64,000 nucleotides of DNA from Hanleya hanleyi (Eukaryota; Mollusca; Polyplacophora; Lepidopleurida; Hanleyidae): contig JAVTVY010018719.1 in assembly GCA_036873755.1 (NCBI GenBank), positions 16,900 to 80,899 of the forward strand, written 5' to 3'. Numbering within the stretch: the first letter of the stretch is position 1; every line of letters starts with the position of its first letter. Of this stretch, positions 45,945 through 56,341 are shown piece by piece. The notes under the pieces are model-generated. The model searched no databases, was not told the origin of the DNA, and was given only the letters and a program-made list of their open reading frames with translations. The position numbers and the translations under genes are program-made.

Positions 45945-46870
45945 GTAGGTCTTCTGACCTATTTTGTTCAAGGTCATATACTGTTTATTATGATATAACC
46001 TGAAGAAATACAGCTAGGCTTTCCAAACTGATACAATATATACATCTGGGGATGATCCAGAGTTGTGCTGAAGATGACCGACCTTGACCTATTTTATCAA
46101 GGTCAAATTCTAGTATTTGCTATATTGTTGGAAGGATTAAAGCTAGGGTCTCCAAATTCATATTACAAATGCAACTGGTGATTAACTCAAAGCTTATTCT
46201 AGTTGACTGACCTTGACCTATTTTTTCAAGGTCATATACTGTTTATTATGATATAACATGAAGAAATACAGCTAGGCTTTCCAAATTAATACTATGTATA
46301 CATCTGTGGATGATCCAGAGGTGTGCTGAAGATGACTGACCTTGACCTATTTTATCAATGTCAAATTGTAGTATTTGCTACATTTTTTGAAGAATTAAAG
46401 TTAGGGTCTCCAAATTTATATTACATGTGCAACTGGTGATGTACCAGAAGCCTACTACAGTTGACTGACCTTGACCTATTTTGTCAAAGTCATATAATGT
46501 TTAGTATGATATAACATGAAGAAATATAGCTAGGCTTTTGAAATTAATACCATGTATACATTTGGCGATGGTCCGAAGGTGTGCTGAAGATGACTGACCT
46601 TGACCTATTTTATCCAGGTCAGATTCTATTTAGTACAATATTTCATTAAGGATTATATCTACATTGTCCAAATTTATACCACATATGTCGGGACCTGAAG
46701 TCTATTGAATATCACTGATCTTGACATATTTTCTGAAGGTCAAATTCTATATGCTCTCTGAATTCATGTTCCATATGCAATTAAGTAAGAATAGACCAGA
46801 AAATTATTGGAGAGGACTAACCTTGATATATATTTCCAAGATCAAATTACTTGAGCTGATTTTGACCTAT
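45945..46870 (+). repeat. Tandem array with nuclear-receptor-type half sites
   Basis: Units of about 127-131 bases alternate between two sub-types, giving a higher-order period near 258. The conserved core is TGACCTTGACCTATTTT then TCAAGGTCA. Cores start near 45956, 46083, 46209, 46340, 46467, 46599 and, more diverged, 46719 and 46825. Each core has adjacent TGACCT half sites and, on the other side, TCAAGGTCA. A related fragment lies near 47317. Confidence 0.9.
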
Positions 46871-47715
46871 ATAGACAAGTTTATCTAGAGGTAAGTATAT
46901 GGTCATCCACTACCAGAACCTCGGTGCCAAATATTTCCCATCAATTTAAGTCCTTGGCAAAAGCTGACCTGGCTCAATTTCGTATGTATTTCTAAAATGA
47001 GATAACTGCAGTCAACTCTACTAGATCACATTTCTGTTAACCTACACTAAAATGTCAAAGTTCTAAAAATAGATCTGATATGCAATGCATGATTGCTGAA
47101 TGTAAACAATAAGTGATATCCGAGGGGTATTGGAGTCCATTGGGCTATTTTTACTCCTCTACCAAGTGTGGCCAAAGGGTATGTCTGCATGGTACATCCG
47201 CCTGTTTGTCCTTATTTGTTGGCACTATTTCTTAAAGGATTATTGTCAGGCTTTCCAAATACATATAGCATATGCAACTGGCAATTGGTCAGAAAGAAGC
47301 CCATTGAAGATAACTGACCTTGGCCTATTTTGTCAAGTAATATGCTTAAAAAATGAGGACAATTATCTTGAAAAGAAATTGGAAACTTCAAGGAGTATGA
47401 AACCTGCACTCACTCCTCGTAACAGAGGCCAGTCTGCCGTCAGGTTCACAGCTAACCGAATGTCTGGTCTGTTGGGGGGGGGGAACGATCAGCCAACGTG
47501 AATACAGCAGGGGTTGTGTGTTCATTTGAAGCTATTTAATGGATATAATCGTTTTATTTTATTTCTGTGAATATATTAGGAAAATAAACTAATCCATTTC
47601 AAGATCGGAACCTTTTATAATTTAACATTTCGTCTAATATCTTTAAACACCACCGCCGCCACCACGACTTCCACACACTCCTCCGCGTACACACACAGGT
47701 AACTTTTGGTATGGT
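46870..47715. other. Intergenic, no gene recognised
   Basis: Contains one isolated relative of the upstream tandem unit (about 47210-47340). The 123-codon frame 47130-47501 overlaps it and is not a gene. A G-run occurs at 47474-47482. Confidence 0.4.
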
Positions 47716-48012
47716 TACTCTCAAAAAAAAGTTGAGTCAAATTTCACTTAAGTAAGAGTGGAAATTGATTGAGATTTTCACTCAACTTGAGTTACTTTTC
47801 ACTCAACTTGAGTTAAATGCACTCAACTTGAGTGACATTCACTCAAACAGTAGAAATTGGTTCCACTTGAGTGGTTTTAAGTTGAGTTAAAAGTAAGTCA
47901 AGTTGAGTGAAAAGTAACTCAAGTTGAGTGAAAAATAAATCAAGTTTGAGTGAACAGGTACATTTCACTCAAACTTCAGTGGAACAGTTCACTCAAGTTT
48001 TTTTAGAGAGTA
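47716..48012. mobile_element. Fold-back/MITE element, 297 bp
   Basis: Ends TACTCTCAAAAAAAAGTTGA and, inverted, TACTCTCTAAAAAAACTTGA (right end 47991-48012). Counting the outer TA as a target duplication, the ends fit a Tc1/mariner-type MITE. The interior is largely self-complementary: the 13-base palindrome ACTCAACTTGAGT and variants occur repeatedly in both arms, with spacers such as TACTTTTC and its complement. No coding capacity. Confidence 0.8.
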
Positions 48013-48222
48013 GACAAACCGAACATGGCCCCTTTCTCTACTACGCACACAAGCGCATCTCCGAACTGACCTTTCTCTACTACTATCCAAGTGCCCATAG
48101 GCTTATCACCCCATAGGGTCTGACTCTACCTGATAAGAGCTTCAAGACGATACCAATGAAGCATGACCCTTTTTGTACCACGTATGGCCCACAACTAGCA
48201 GAAAACGCCTACCTGAATTCCA

Positions 48223-48997
48223 CTTTCTCTACTACTGCCCCATTCAGAGCTTGCGCAGAATGATGTGACTGACCGGTCAAAATCACCACCCCAGTTTGAC
48301 TACACCACGAGCTCTTCAAAATGACACTCCGACGGCCTATCTGGACAATGGATAGCTCACCCCAACACGCCCACACAGGATTTCCTAACGAATGCTCATG
48401 CGGACCATGACTTTCCAGCATGAGTCCACCTTCGTCCAGACACCCCTCTCCTTGTACACTACAGCGTCGGCCAAATCGCTCCCAATTTTTTGTTTACCAC
48501 TCTCACCCAAACACCCTTATACTATTTTCAGACTGCACATGCACATTCAGACTTTCAATGAAATCCACCCCATCCTGACTCGCACCCCGAGACTTTCAAT
48601 ATGACACCCAGCACGACTAATTTGGACTATAGATGGTTCATCTAGACTCCAAATGGCCACCCCAGGTCTGACTGATGAGTGTGCATGCGCATAATGACTT
48701 AAGAGGCGACGTTACGAGGAATGCCGATACAAGTTCCTGACATGTAATGATATGCATAGGTCCTGCTCCTTTCTTGACCCACTGTCATGCACTAAGAGGT
48801 CAAAGGGTCAATATGACTGGTTTTCCCCTTTATCTACTACTGGTGTGCCCTGGACACATGCCTATATGTAGACCCCTTTGCACTGGCCCCTAGGGACCAT
48901 ACGTGCAACGTGTCCAATTGTAGCTCACGTGACGTAGACTACGATTGGGGTGGTGACGTCCTGATGAGCATGAGCACATGGGCAGTAGTAGAGAAAG
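48223..48997. mobile_element. Non-autonomous TIR element, 775 bp
   Basis: Perfect 18-bp inverted ends CTTTCTCTACTACTGCCC at 48223-48240 and 48980-48997. The same terminal word in degenerate form occurs just upstream (CCTTTCTCTACTACGC near 48029, CCTTTCTCTACTACTATCC near 48070) and inside (CCTTTATCTACTACTGG near 48827), suggesting a cluster of nested or rearranged copies. No transposase is visible and I see no clear target duplication. Confidence 0.6.
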
Positions 48998-48999
48998 CG

Positions 49000-49474
49000 C
49001 AATATTATTTGCGCTGAAAACTTCAATACATACAGCATTCTGTGTTTACACTGAATCACCAATGAAGAAAAATGAATTCTTTCCCAGATATCGGGTTTAT
49101 TACATGGTAGTCTCCTCGTCCGTTTCCTGCCGAGACTGTGACTACGAATCTTCCAAACAACCAGAGAATGAGGTTCCACAAAGACTTCCGGTAGTGGGTT
49201 AGGATATTGGACCCTATAATATGTCTAAACGTACGTCTACCACTAATTAGTCATGGTATAAATGTACCACGTTTACATCGACGACTCACTGCTAAGGGAT
49301 GGTTGCAAGGGGAAGTTGATCCGGGACACACAGTTGTCTGTTAGATACTGATATCTCTGGGTTATCATCCACTGAGAGAAATCAGAACTCTCTTTCGCAA
49401 ACGCGCAAATTTCTGGGAGTGGACTATGATACCCGTTTAGCTTTCGCCAAAACACAGAAGTTTCTTTGGCTAAA
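49000..49474. other. Unassigned repeat-like sequence
   Basis: No coding signal that I recognise. It precedes the retroelement terminal piece at 49475 and may belong to the same minus-strand element. Confidence 0.35.
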
Positions 49475-50051
49475 GAGTTTACTCCATCAGACGTCCACAA
49501 TGCCTATCCATTAACCTTCGATGAGTTATTTGATTGAGCTGATATGTCATCACAGCTCCCGACCTAGCGTATCTAATTCCGCTTAAACCGGTGCTAGGGC
49601 TCGTGTGGAGAATTGGCTCGGCTACGTCCGAGAATCCACCGTATTCTCGGGTCTGGATGTGAGGTGCAGAGAGCTTTCCTGTAGAGTCATATGGTTTCTT
49701 TTTAGTCGCCAGACGTCCCCTTACATATCGCTGCAATTTATTACCTTTATATGGTAGGATTCTGCTGGTGGACTGTTATTCCCGAGGTCCGCCCTCTGTA
49801 AATGTCATTCGACAAAGATATGTAGGTTTATTGTTTTGGTGGGAAATTTAAGCTGTACGACGTTGGGCATTACAGGTTGTACTTTCTGGGTATTCTTGCA
49901 TTTACCAGGTTTACCCAATATTGAGACGTTTACTCCATTAGACTTCCACAGTTCTCATCCATTAACACCAGATGAGTTGTTTGTTTGAGCTGATCTGTCA
50001 TCACAGCCCCCGATCTAGTGTATCTAATTCCGCTTAAGCCGGTACTAGGGG
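49475..50051 (-). mobile_element. Retroelement terminal piece with tandem partial repeat
   Basis: A block of about 125 bases occurs at 49475-49599 and 49925-50051 (GTTTACTCCATxAGAC... to CCGGTxCTAGGG). It is related to 58462-58520 (TCTAATACCGCTTATGCCGG). Between the blocks, GATTCTGCTGGTGGACTGTT and CCCGAGGTCCGCCC match 58728-58763. So the same element end is present at both loci, on the minus strand, each time with its terminal block repeated in tandem. It ends exactly where the Gag remnant of the LTR element starts. Confidence 0.65.
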
Positions 50052-50945
50052 AATAAGGAATTTAGAATTGCAACATCAGCTGGAATTAAAGAAATTAAAA
50101 TTAGAGAGAGAAAAGGTAGAAAAAGAGGAAAGAGAGAAAGAAAGAGCATTAGAGAGAGAAAAGGAAGAAAGACAGTTTCAGTTATAAATCGAGCATATGG
50201 AATTACAGTCACAAACAAGTCCTCCTGCACATGCACCTTTACAATCACAATCACAATTTGATGCGGCTCGTCAAATACGTCTCGTCCCACCATTTCAAGA
50301 AAAAGAAGTTGATAAATATTTTCTGCATTTTGAGAAAATTGCTGAAAGACCAGGGACATTTACACTCAATTGACGGTAGAGCAAGCATCAACTTATGTTA
50401 TAGTGAAGGATTTAATCCTTAAAGGTTATGATTTAAAGCCTATAGACAAAAGTTTCGTAGTTGTGAAAAAAGAAAACTCTCAGACTCATGTAGAATTTGA
50501 TGGTTCAAAAGAACAGTTATTTGATAGGTGATGTGCCTCGGTTAAAATTGACAACAGCTTTGAAAGCCTTAGACAGCTTATGTTAGTATAGGAATTTAAA
50601 AGGTGTATCCATGGTGATATTAGAACATTGCTTGATGAAAAGAATGCCAACACTTTAGATCAGGCAGCACGTTTTGCTGACGAATACGCTCTGACGCACA
50701 AATTATCATTTGTCAAACCAAGTTCATTCCCGTCTAGTCTCTCAGGTAACAACCCCAGTTCTTTCGCAGGGCCTAAAACTTTTAACCCCAGTTACAAAGG
50801 TCAAAGGTCAAACAAGAAGTCTCAGTCACCGACTTTTAACACTCAAAATAAGTCTCCCGTTTGCAATTATTGTAAGAAGGAAGGTCATTTAATGGCTAAT
50901 TGTTTTAAATTGAAAAGAAAACAAGATCAATTACAAGCGTCTAGT
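50051..50945 (+). pseudogene. gag: Gag remnant
   Basis: Broken Gag. It starts with a charged, coiled-coil-like stretch rich in Glu/Lys/Arg (REKEERQFQL then a stop at 50184). The same frame goes on with RLVPPFQEKEVDKYFLHFEK, a phrase typical of Gag of this Ty3/gypsy group. Frame breaks occur near 50360 and 50530. The C-terminal part (50628-50996) is open and ends with a CCHC zinc knuckle, CNYCKKEGHLMANC (about 50860-50901). Capsid and nucleocapsid functions are inferred from family knowledge. Confidence 0.8.
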
Positions 50946-51211
50946 CCGTCATTCATAATCCAGCCGTCGTCCATTAGAGAATATCCGCGTCCATAATCCA
51001 AAGACCTATTCCATTTTCCACATAACAGTATTAGCACCAAATTCAAAAAGACAATCATAGTATACATAAACATAGGCTTGTTTCCTGCAAGAGAGAAGCG
51101 GTCAACAGTTTTCAATGATGCCGGCAAGACATCATGATGTTCCAGAAATATCAAATCCGTATCGCTGATCAGTATTCTTAATCCATAATATTCGTTATAG
51201 AGTCGTCATCT
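50946..51211 (-). repeat. 265-bp repeat inserted between Gag and protease
   Basis: Matches 57685-57949 over its full length (CCGTCATTCA... to GTCxTxATCT) with scattered differences. On the plus strand it is followed by an A9 run. At the other locus it lies just downstream (minus strand) of a reverse-transcriptase fragment, so it is probably the 3' end of that retroelement. Confidence 0.8.
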
Positions 51212-51316
51212 AAAAAAAAAGATGTATCTCAAGCCTTTCAAAAGCCCAGTGGTTTCCTCACTTCAAGATCTATACCCAAGCAGGTTAGTGACGTTCATAG
51301 TGTATATGACGTTAAC

Positions 51317-51998
51317 ATGGCCAGGGACACTGTTCCTATTAGTTCTATCAACGATAAGGTTGACAGTTTTTCAAATCATGTTATGGAGATTTTTAAACCA
51401 TTTATCCACAATGGTTTTATGTCACTTTCAAGTGATTTGTCTAACGCTACTCCTGTGAAGATTTTGCGAGACACGGGCGCGTCCCAGTCTCTTTTGTTGG
51501 CTGATACTTTGCCGTTTTCTGACTCTTCATTCTGTAAATTATACACCCGTTCCGCTCCATAACGTTCATCCGTCTTCCGACTTGATTTCTGGGCCTGTTA
51601 CGGTGGGTATTAAAGGTAGTTTACCATTTGAGGGTGTTCAATTACTTCTTGGACATGATCTTGCGGGAGATAAGGTCGGGGTTAACCCGATTGTAACTGA
51701 CAAGCCTTGTTTGAATCAGATCCATGATCCAGTTGAAGACGAAATTCAAAGTTTTTATCCTGCTTGTGCAGTTACTAGAGCCATGAGTAAATTGGCTGAG
51801 GAGTCTGAAAAGTCTCTTAAAGATGACGTCATCGATGACGTTTGTTTGGCCGACACTTTCGTGTGTTTGAATGATGAGGCTGATAAGCCACATTTTGATA
51901 GCAAATTAGAATGTTCTAATGACAAAATTTCAAATCAAAGCTGGTTAATGAACAGCATAGTGACAAGGACATTTCCAAGTTGTTTGACAGCGCAGTAG
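51317..51998 (+). pseudogene. pol: Protease remnant, copy 1
   Basis: An aspartic protease motif (VKILRDTGASQSLLL, about 51459-51503) is followed by a frameshift near 51560 and by GVQLLLGHDLAGDKV (about 51627-51671), the usual C-terminal protease block. The rest is a linker to integrase. The frame shift separates the two parts, so no intact enzyme can be made. Confidence 0.8.
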
Positions 51999-52279
51999 AT
52001 GAGTGTGATGTAACTCAAGAGCCTGTGTATTACTTTTGTAAGAATGGTGTTCTTATGCGCAAATGGCGACCGCCAGATGTGTCACCTGATGGTGAGTGGG
52101 CAGTTACATATCAGACTGTAGTACCAAATTCATATCGTTCGGATATTCTCAGACTAGCTCATGAAACACCTCTTTCAGGCCATTTAGGTGTTAACAAAAC
52201 ATATTACAAAATTCTAAATCATTTCTATTGGCCAAATTTAAAGAAAGATGTTACGGAATTATGTAGGTCATGCCACACA
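51999..52279 (+). pseudogene. pol: Integrase N-terminal segment, copy 1 (truncated by duplication)
   Basis: Includes the HHCC zinc-binding start: LAHETPLSGHLGVNKTYYKI and LCRSCHTC, cut off at the duplication junction where the frame runs into the second protease copy. No catalytic core follows. Confidence 0.8.
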
Positions 52280-52295
52280 TGTATATGACGTTAAC

Positions 52296-52977
52296 ATGGC
52301 CAGGGACACTGTTCCTATTAGTTCTATCAACGATAAGGTTGACAGTTTTTCAAATCATGTTATGGAGATTTTTGAACCATTTAGCCACAATGGTTTGATG
52401 TCACTTTCAAGTGATTTGTCTAACGCTACTCCTGTGTAGATTTTGCGAGACACGGGCGCGCCCCAGTCTCTTTTGTTGGCTGATACTTTGCCGTTTTCTG
52501 ACTCTTCATTCTGTAAATTATACACCCGTTCCGCTCCATAACGTTCATCCGTCTTCCGACTTGATTTCTGGGCCTGTTACGGTGGGTATTAAAGGTAGTT
52601 TACCATTTGAGGGTGTTCAATTACTTCTTGGACATGATCTTGCGGGGGATAAGGTCGGGGTTAACCCGATTGTAACTGACAAGCCTTGTTTGAATCAGAT
52701 CCATGATCCAGTTGAAGACGAAATTCAAAGTTTTTATCCTGCTTGTGCAGTTACTAGAGCCATGAGTAAATTGGCTGAGGAGTCTGAAAAGTCTCTTAAA
52801 GATGACGTCATCGATGACGTTTGTTTGGTCGACACTTTCGTGTGTTTGAATGATGAGGCTGATAAGCCACATTTTGATAGCAAATTAGAATGTTCTAATG
52901 ACAAAATTTCACATCAAAGCTGGTTAATGAACAGCATAGTGACAAGGACATTTCCAAGTTGTTTGACAGCGCAGTAG
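52296..52977 (+). pseudogene. pol: Protease remnant, copy 2
   Basis: Second copy of the protease and linker. Here the first part ends in a stop just before the RDTGA motif (CCTGTGTAG, about 52431-52439), and DTGAS has become DTGAP (GCGCCC for GCGTCC), so the copy is inactive beyond the shared frameshift. Confidence 0.8.
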
Positions 52978-54200
52978 ATGAGTGTGATGTAACTCAAGAG
53001 CCTGTGTATTACTTTTGTAAGAATGGTGTTCTTATGCGCAAATGGCGACCGCCAGATGTGTCACCTGATGATGAGTGGGCAGTTACATATCAGACTGTAG
53101 TACCAAATTCATATCGTTCGGATATTCTCAGACTAGCTCATGAAACACCTCTTTCAGGCCATTTAGGTGTTAACAAAACATATTACAAAATTCTAAATCA
53201 TTTCTATTGACCAAATTTAAGAAAGATGTTACGGAATTATGTAGGTCATGCCACACATGTCAAATGGTAGGAAAATCAAACCAAACCATACCAAAGGCCC
53301 CTCTACAACAAATCCCTGCATTTGAGGAAGCATTTAGTAGGGTAATTATAGATTGTGTTGGTCCATTACCAAAAACAAAGTCAGGCAATCAAAACATGTT
53401 AACCGTCATGTGTGCTTCAACCAGGTTCCCTAACGCCATTCCTTTACGGAATATTAAGGCAAAAACTATTGTTAAGGCCTTAGGTAAGTTTTTCACACTT
53501 GTCGGCCTACCCCAGTCCGTTCAGTCTGATCAGGGATCTAATTTCATGTCAGGAATTTTTCAACAAGTCGTGCATGAATTGGGAATAAAGCAGTACAAAT
53601 CACCTGCATACCACCCAGAAAGCCAAGGCGCATTAGAAAGATTTCACCAGACATTAAAGAACATGATTAGGACTTATTGTTTTGACACTGAGAAAGACTG
53701 GGATGAAGGCATATATTTGTTATTGTTTGCTGTTAGAGAGTCTGTTCAAGAGTCTTTGAACTTCAGTCCATTTGAATTAGTCTTTGGTCATACAGTTAGA
53801 TGACCACTTAAACTGCTAAAGGAAAAGTTCCTAGACAGTGATCTTGACTCATGTAGTCTCTTACAATGTGTGTCGGACTTTCGCACCAGGTTGACTAAAG
53901 CACGTGATTTGGCCATGTCAAACTTAGTACAACATTTAAGTCAGCACAAAAATGTATGAAAATAACCTATGATAAACATGCCCTTAAACGAAGTTTCAAA
54001 CCTGGTGAGAAGGCACTGGCTTTTCTGCCTATTCCTGGTAATCCACTTAAGGCTAGATATTATGGTCCTTATGTTATTGAAAAGAAATTAAGTGACCTTA
54101 ATTATGTAATTCAGACTTCTGACAGGCGTAAACACAAACAGTTATGTCATGTAAATATGTTAAAGTTATACATAAACAGAGATAGCACTATCAGTACTGT
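52978..54200 (+). pseudogene. pol: Integrase, copy 2 (with catalytic core)
   Basis: The HHCC start (HETPLSGH ... CRSCHTCQ) is broken by a stop and a one-base deletion near 53210. The core is open in 53207-53803 and shows the DDE residues: IIDCVGPL, VQSDQGSNFMSG and ESQGALERFHQTLK. After a stop at 53801 and a frame change, the GPY/F-type C-terminal module (PLKARYYGPYVIEKKLSDLN, about 54028-54090) and HVNMLKLY follow. The family inserts element DNA into the host genome. It lies upstream of RT, the unusual order. Confidence 0.85.
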
Positions 54201-54399
54201 ATACCCTGTAAGTGTAGTTAGTTCTGACCCTGATAATAATGAAACTTGTGAAGAGCCCATGACAGCGGCGAAATTACAGAACTCTGACATTCTACTTAAT
54301 TTGGATTCCAAGTTGTGTCATCTTGAACCAGCGCGTCAGAAGAACTTCGAACTCCGCTCAATCAATATGCACATTTGTTTCCCGATATCCCTACTCGGA

Positions 54400-55040
54400 C
54401 TGATAAAATTTCACATGACGTCAATGTCGGAGATTCTAATCCAGTGAAGCAGCACCCATATCGTTTGAATCCCATTAAACAAAACTATCTGAAAAAAGAG
54501 ATTCAGTATTTATTGAACAATGACTTCATCGAACCAAGTAATAGTAACTGGATCCTGGTTCCAAAGCCAGATGTCAGTTACAGGATGTGTGCTGACTACA
54601 GAAAGGTGAACACTTTCACCAAAACAGACACATTCCCTATTCCACGCACTGACGATTGCATTGATAAAGTGGGAAGTGCCAAGTTTGTGTCAAAGTTTGA
54701 TCTTCTGAAAGGATTTTGGCAAGTTCCACTGACAGATCGTGCGAAGGAGATATCAGCATTCGTCACTTCGGAGGATCTGTTCCAGTACAAAATACTACCA
54801 TTTGGAATGGAAAATTCTTCGGTCACGTTCCAGCGTCTGATCAACCGTGTGACTTCTGGTTTGGAAGGATGTGAGACTTACATTGATGACGTCATTGTCT
54901 ACAGCGATGCAAGGGAAGATCATCTACAGAGAATTCGCGCACTGTTCCATCGACTAAGTGACGCCAAGCTGACAGTCAACCTTGGAAAAAGTAAATTTGG
55001 ACATGCACGTGTGACATTCTTGGGTCATGTTGTAGGTTAG
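54400..55040 (+). pseudogene. pol: Reverse transcriptase domain
   Basis: Ty3/gypsy-type RT with most motifs: QHPYRLNP, FIEPSNSNWILVPKPD, RMCADYRKVNTFT, SKFDLLKGFWQVPL, ILPFGMENSSVTFQRL (where PFG(M/L)xNAPATFQRLM is usual), the catalytic TYIDDVIVYSD and FLGHVVG. It is open for 54375-55040, then meets a TAG. Its frame differs from that of the integrase, so it is not fused as in an active copy. The FGMENSSVTF deviation suggests some decay in the catalytic region. Confidence 0.9.
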
Positions 55041-55650
55041 GGTCAGGTAAAACCTGTAGATGCTAAGGTTAGTGCTATCTCGCTATTTCCAAGACCAACA
55101 TGTAAGAAATAACTGATGCGTTTCTTGGGTATGGCTGGTTGCTACAGGAAATTTTGTTCAAAATTTTCAGATATTACTGAACCTTTAACTCAACTCTTAA
55201 GAAAGAGGGTAACTTTTGTTTGGACCGATGAATGTGAATCAGCTTTTGAAAACCTGAAAGCTACTCAAGAGCGCGCCAGTTCTTTAAGCACCAGATGTTG
55301 ATTCACCTTTTAAACTGGCTGTAGATGCTAGTGATGTTGCTGCTGGTGCCGTTTGTTACAAGAAGGTATAGATGGTGTAGATCACCCAATATGTTATTTT
55401 TCACGTAAATTTGACGTAAACATCAGAGAAATTATTCTACAATTGAAAAAGAATGTTTGGCAATGATATTGGCTTTACAACATTTTGATGTTGCCATGTT
55501 ACTGTATTCAGTGATCACAATACAAGTAAGATGAAAAACAAAAATTAAAGATTGTTGAGATGGAATTTGATGTCACAAGAATACAATATTGAAATCAGAC
55601 ACATTAAGGGCAAGGACAATTTGATTGCTGATTGTTTGTCTCGCATATAA
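55041..55650 (+). pseudogene. pol: RT connection and RNase H remnant
   Basis: The connection (FLGMAGCYRKFCSKFSDITE, about 55121-55180; TFVWTDECESAFENLK) is followed by the RNase H start KLAVDASDVAAGAV (about 55313-55354), CYFSRKF, IEKECLAMILALQHFDV, and the end YNIEIRHIKGKDNLIADCLS before TAA (about 55648). Several frameshifts and stops separate these blocks. RNase H being the last pol domain confirms that no integrase follows RT. Confidence 0.85.
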
Positions 55651-55654
55651 TGTA

Positions 55655-56341
55655 CATATGTTTGTCAACATTTTTGCTGTTGTTATATAGATTTTTTTTG
55701 CAATAATTTTTTGAATTGTCAAGAAAGATCCAAGTTTGAAACTTTGTTACTATACATTGTGGATGTTTCTGGAATATGGGGCTGACGCAAGCTTGTATTA
55801 TGTGGGTCAGACAATTGGAGCTTTCTGGAAGGCTACTGTAAATTCTATCTAGGTCAGATGATACAGTAATAATGTGTATTCTAGAAGCTTCTTGAATTGG
55901 TAGAATGATCTGGAATGCCTCATAGAGTATAAATAGCACTCAGTAAGTCATTCCAGAGGGAATTCAAACTGGCTTTTATGTGGCTCTGTTATGCTGTGTT
56001 ACTATCTGGATTTTACCTATGCCTGTAAATACGGACTGCTGGATTACCTACTCCTGTGTATTGACTGTTGGCTGCTGCATGGTCTACGCTATTTGTTGAC
56101 ACCATGGGATATTGGACATTTACTGGGACTGTGTATAACTGAGCAGTGTTGGATTACCATTATAACAAGGACTGTAAAGTGCACATCGGTATAACATTGA
56201 ACAGTAAGACTATATTTCACACATTTATTTGTTGTATTAACCTTACTTAAATTGTATATGATTTTAGTATTGTAAATAAATATTTGATTGTTAATCCTTG
56301 ACTTCACACACTTTTTTTTGTTACGTTTTGTTGACGTAACA
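55655..56341 (+). repeat. Probable 3' LTR
   Basis: Follows the pol stop. It has TATAAATAG (55928-55936), an AATAAA (56275-56280) about 345 bases later, and ends with TGTTACGTTTTGTTGACGTAACA-type palindrome arms (56319-56326 and 56334-56341), ending in ACA. The left boundary is not fixed because the 5' LTR for comparison is missing. Confidence 0.5.

Larger units (their letters stand above)
51301..53256 (+). repeat. 979-bp internal tandem duplication of the LTR element
   Basis: 51301-52279 is repeated at 52280-53256, offset 979, with few substitutions and one single-base deletion. The junction TGCCACACA|TGTATATGAC shows that the unit runs from just before the protease to the zinc-binding end of integrase. 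The result is two protease and two integrase N-terminal segments but one integrase core. Confidence 0.92.
50051..56341 (+). mobile_element. Decayed LTR retrotransposon, Gmr1-like order (IN before RT)
   Basis: Protein remnants in order: Gag (50051-50945), protease (51317-51680), integrase (52040-52280 partial, 53020-54180), reverse transcriptase (54400-55040), connection/RNase H (55041-55650), then a probable 3' LTR (about 55655-56341). The proteins are Ty3/gypsy type, but integrase lies upstream of reverse transcriptase. That arrangement is known from Gmr1-like Ty3/gypsy elements and is otherwise typical of Ty1/copia. No 5' LTR is seen; the left end abuts another repeat at 50051. Stops, frameshifts, a 265-bp insertion and a 979-bp duplication show it is inactive. 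Confidence 0.85.

Noticed and set aside
45945..46870. CRISPR-like array
   Set aside because: Regular repeats but units are ~130 bp with diverged spacers that are related to each other, in a eukaryotic context; it is a tandem repeat.
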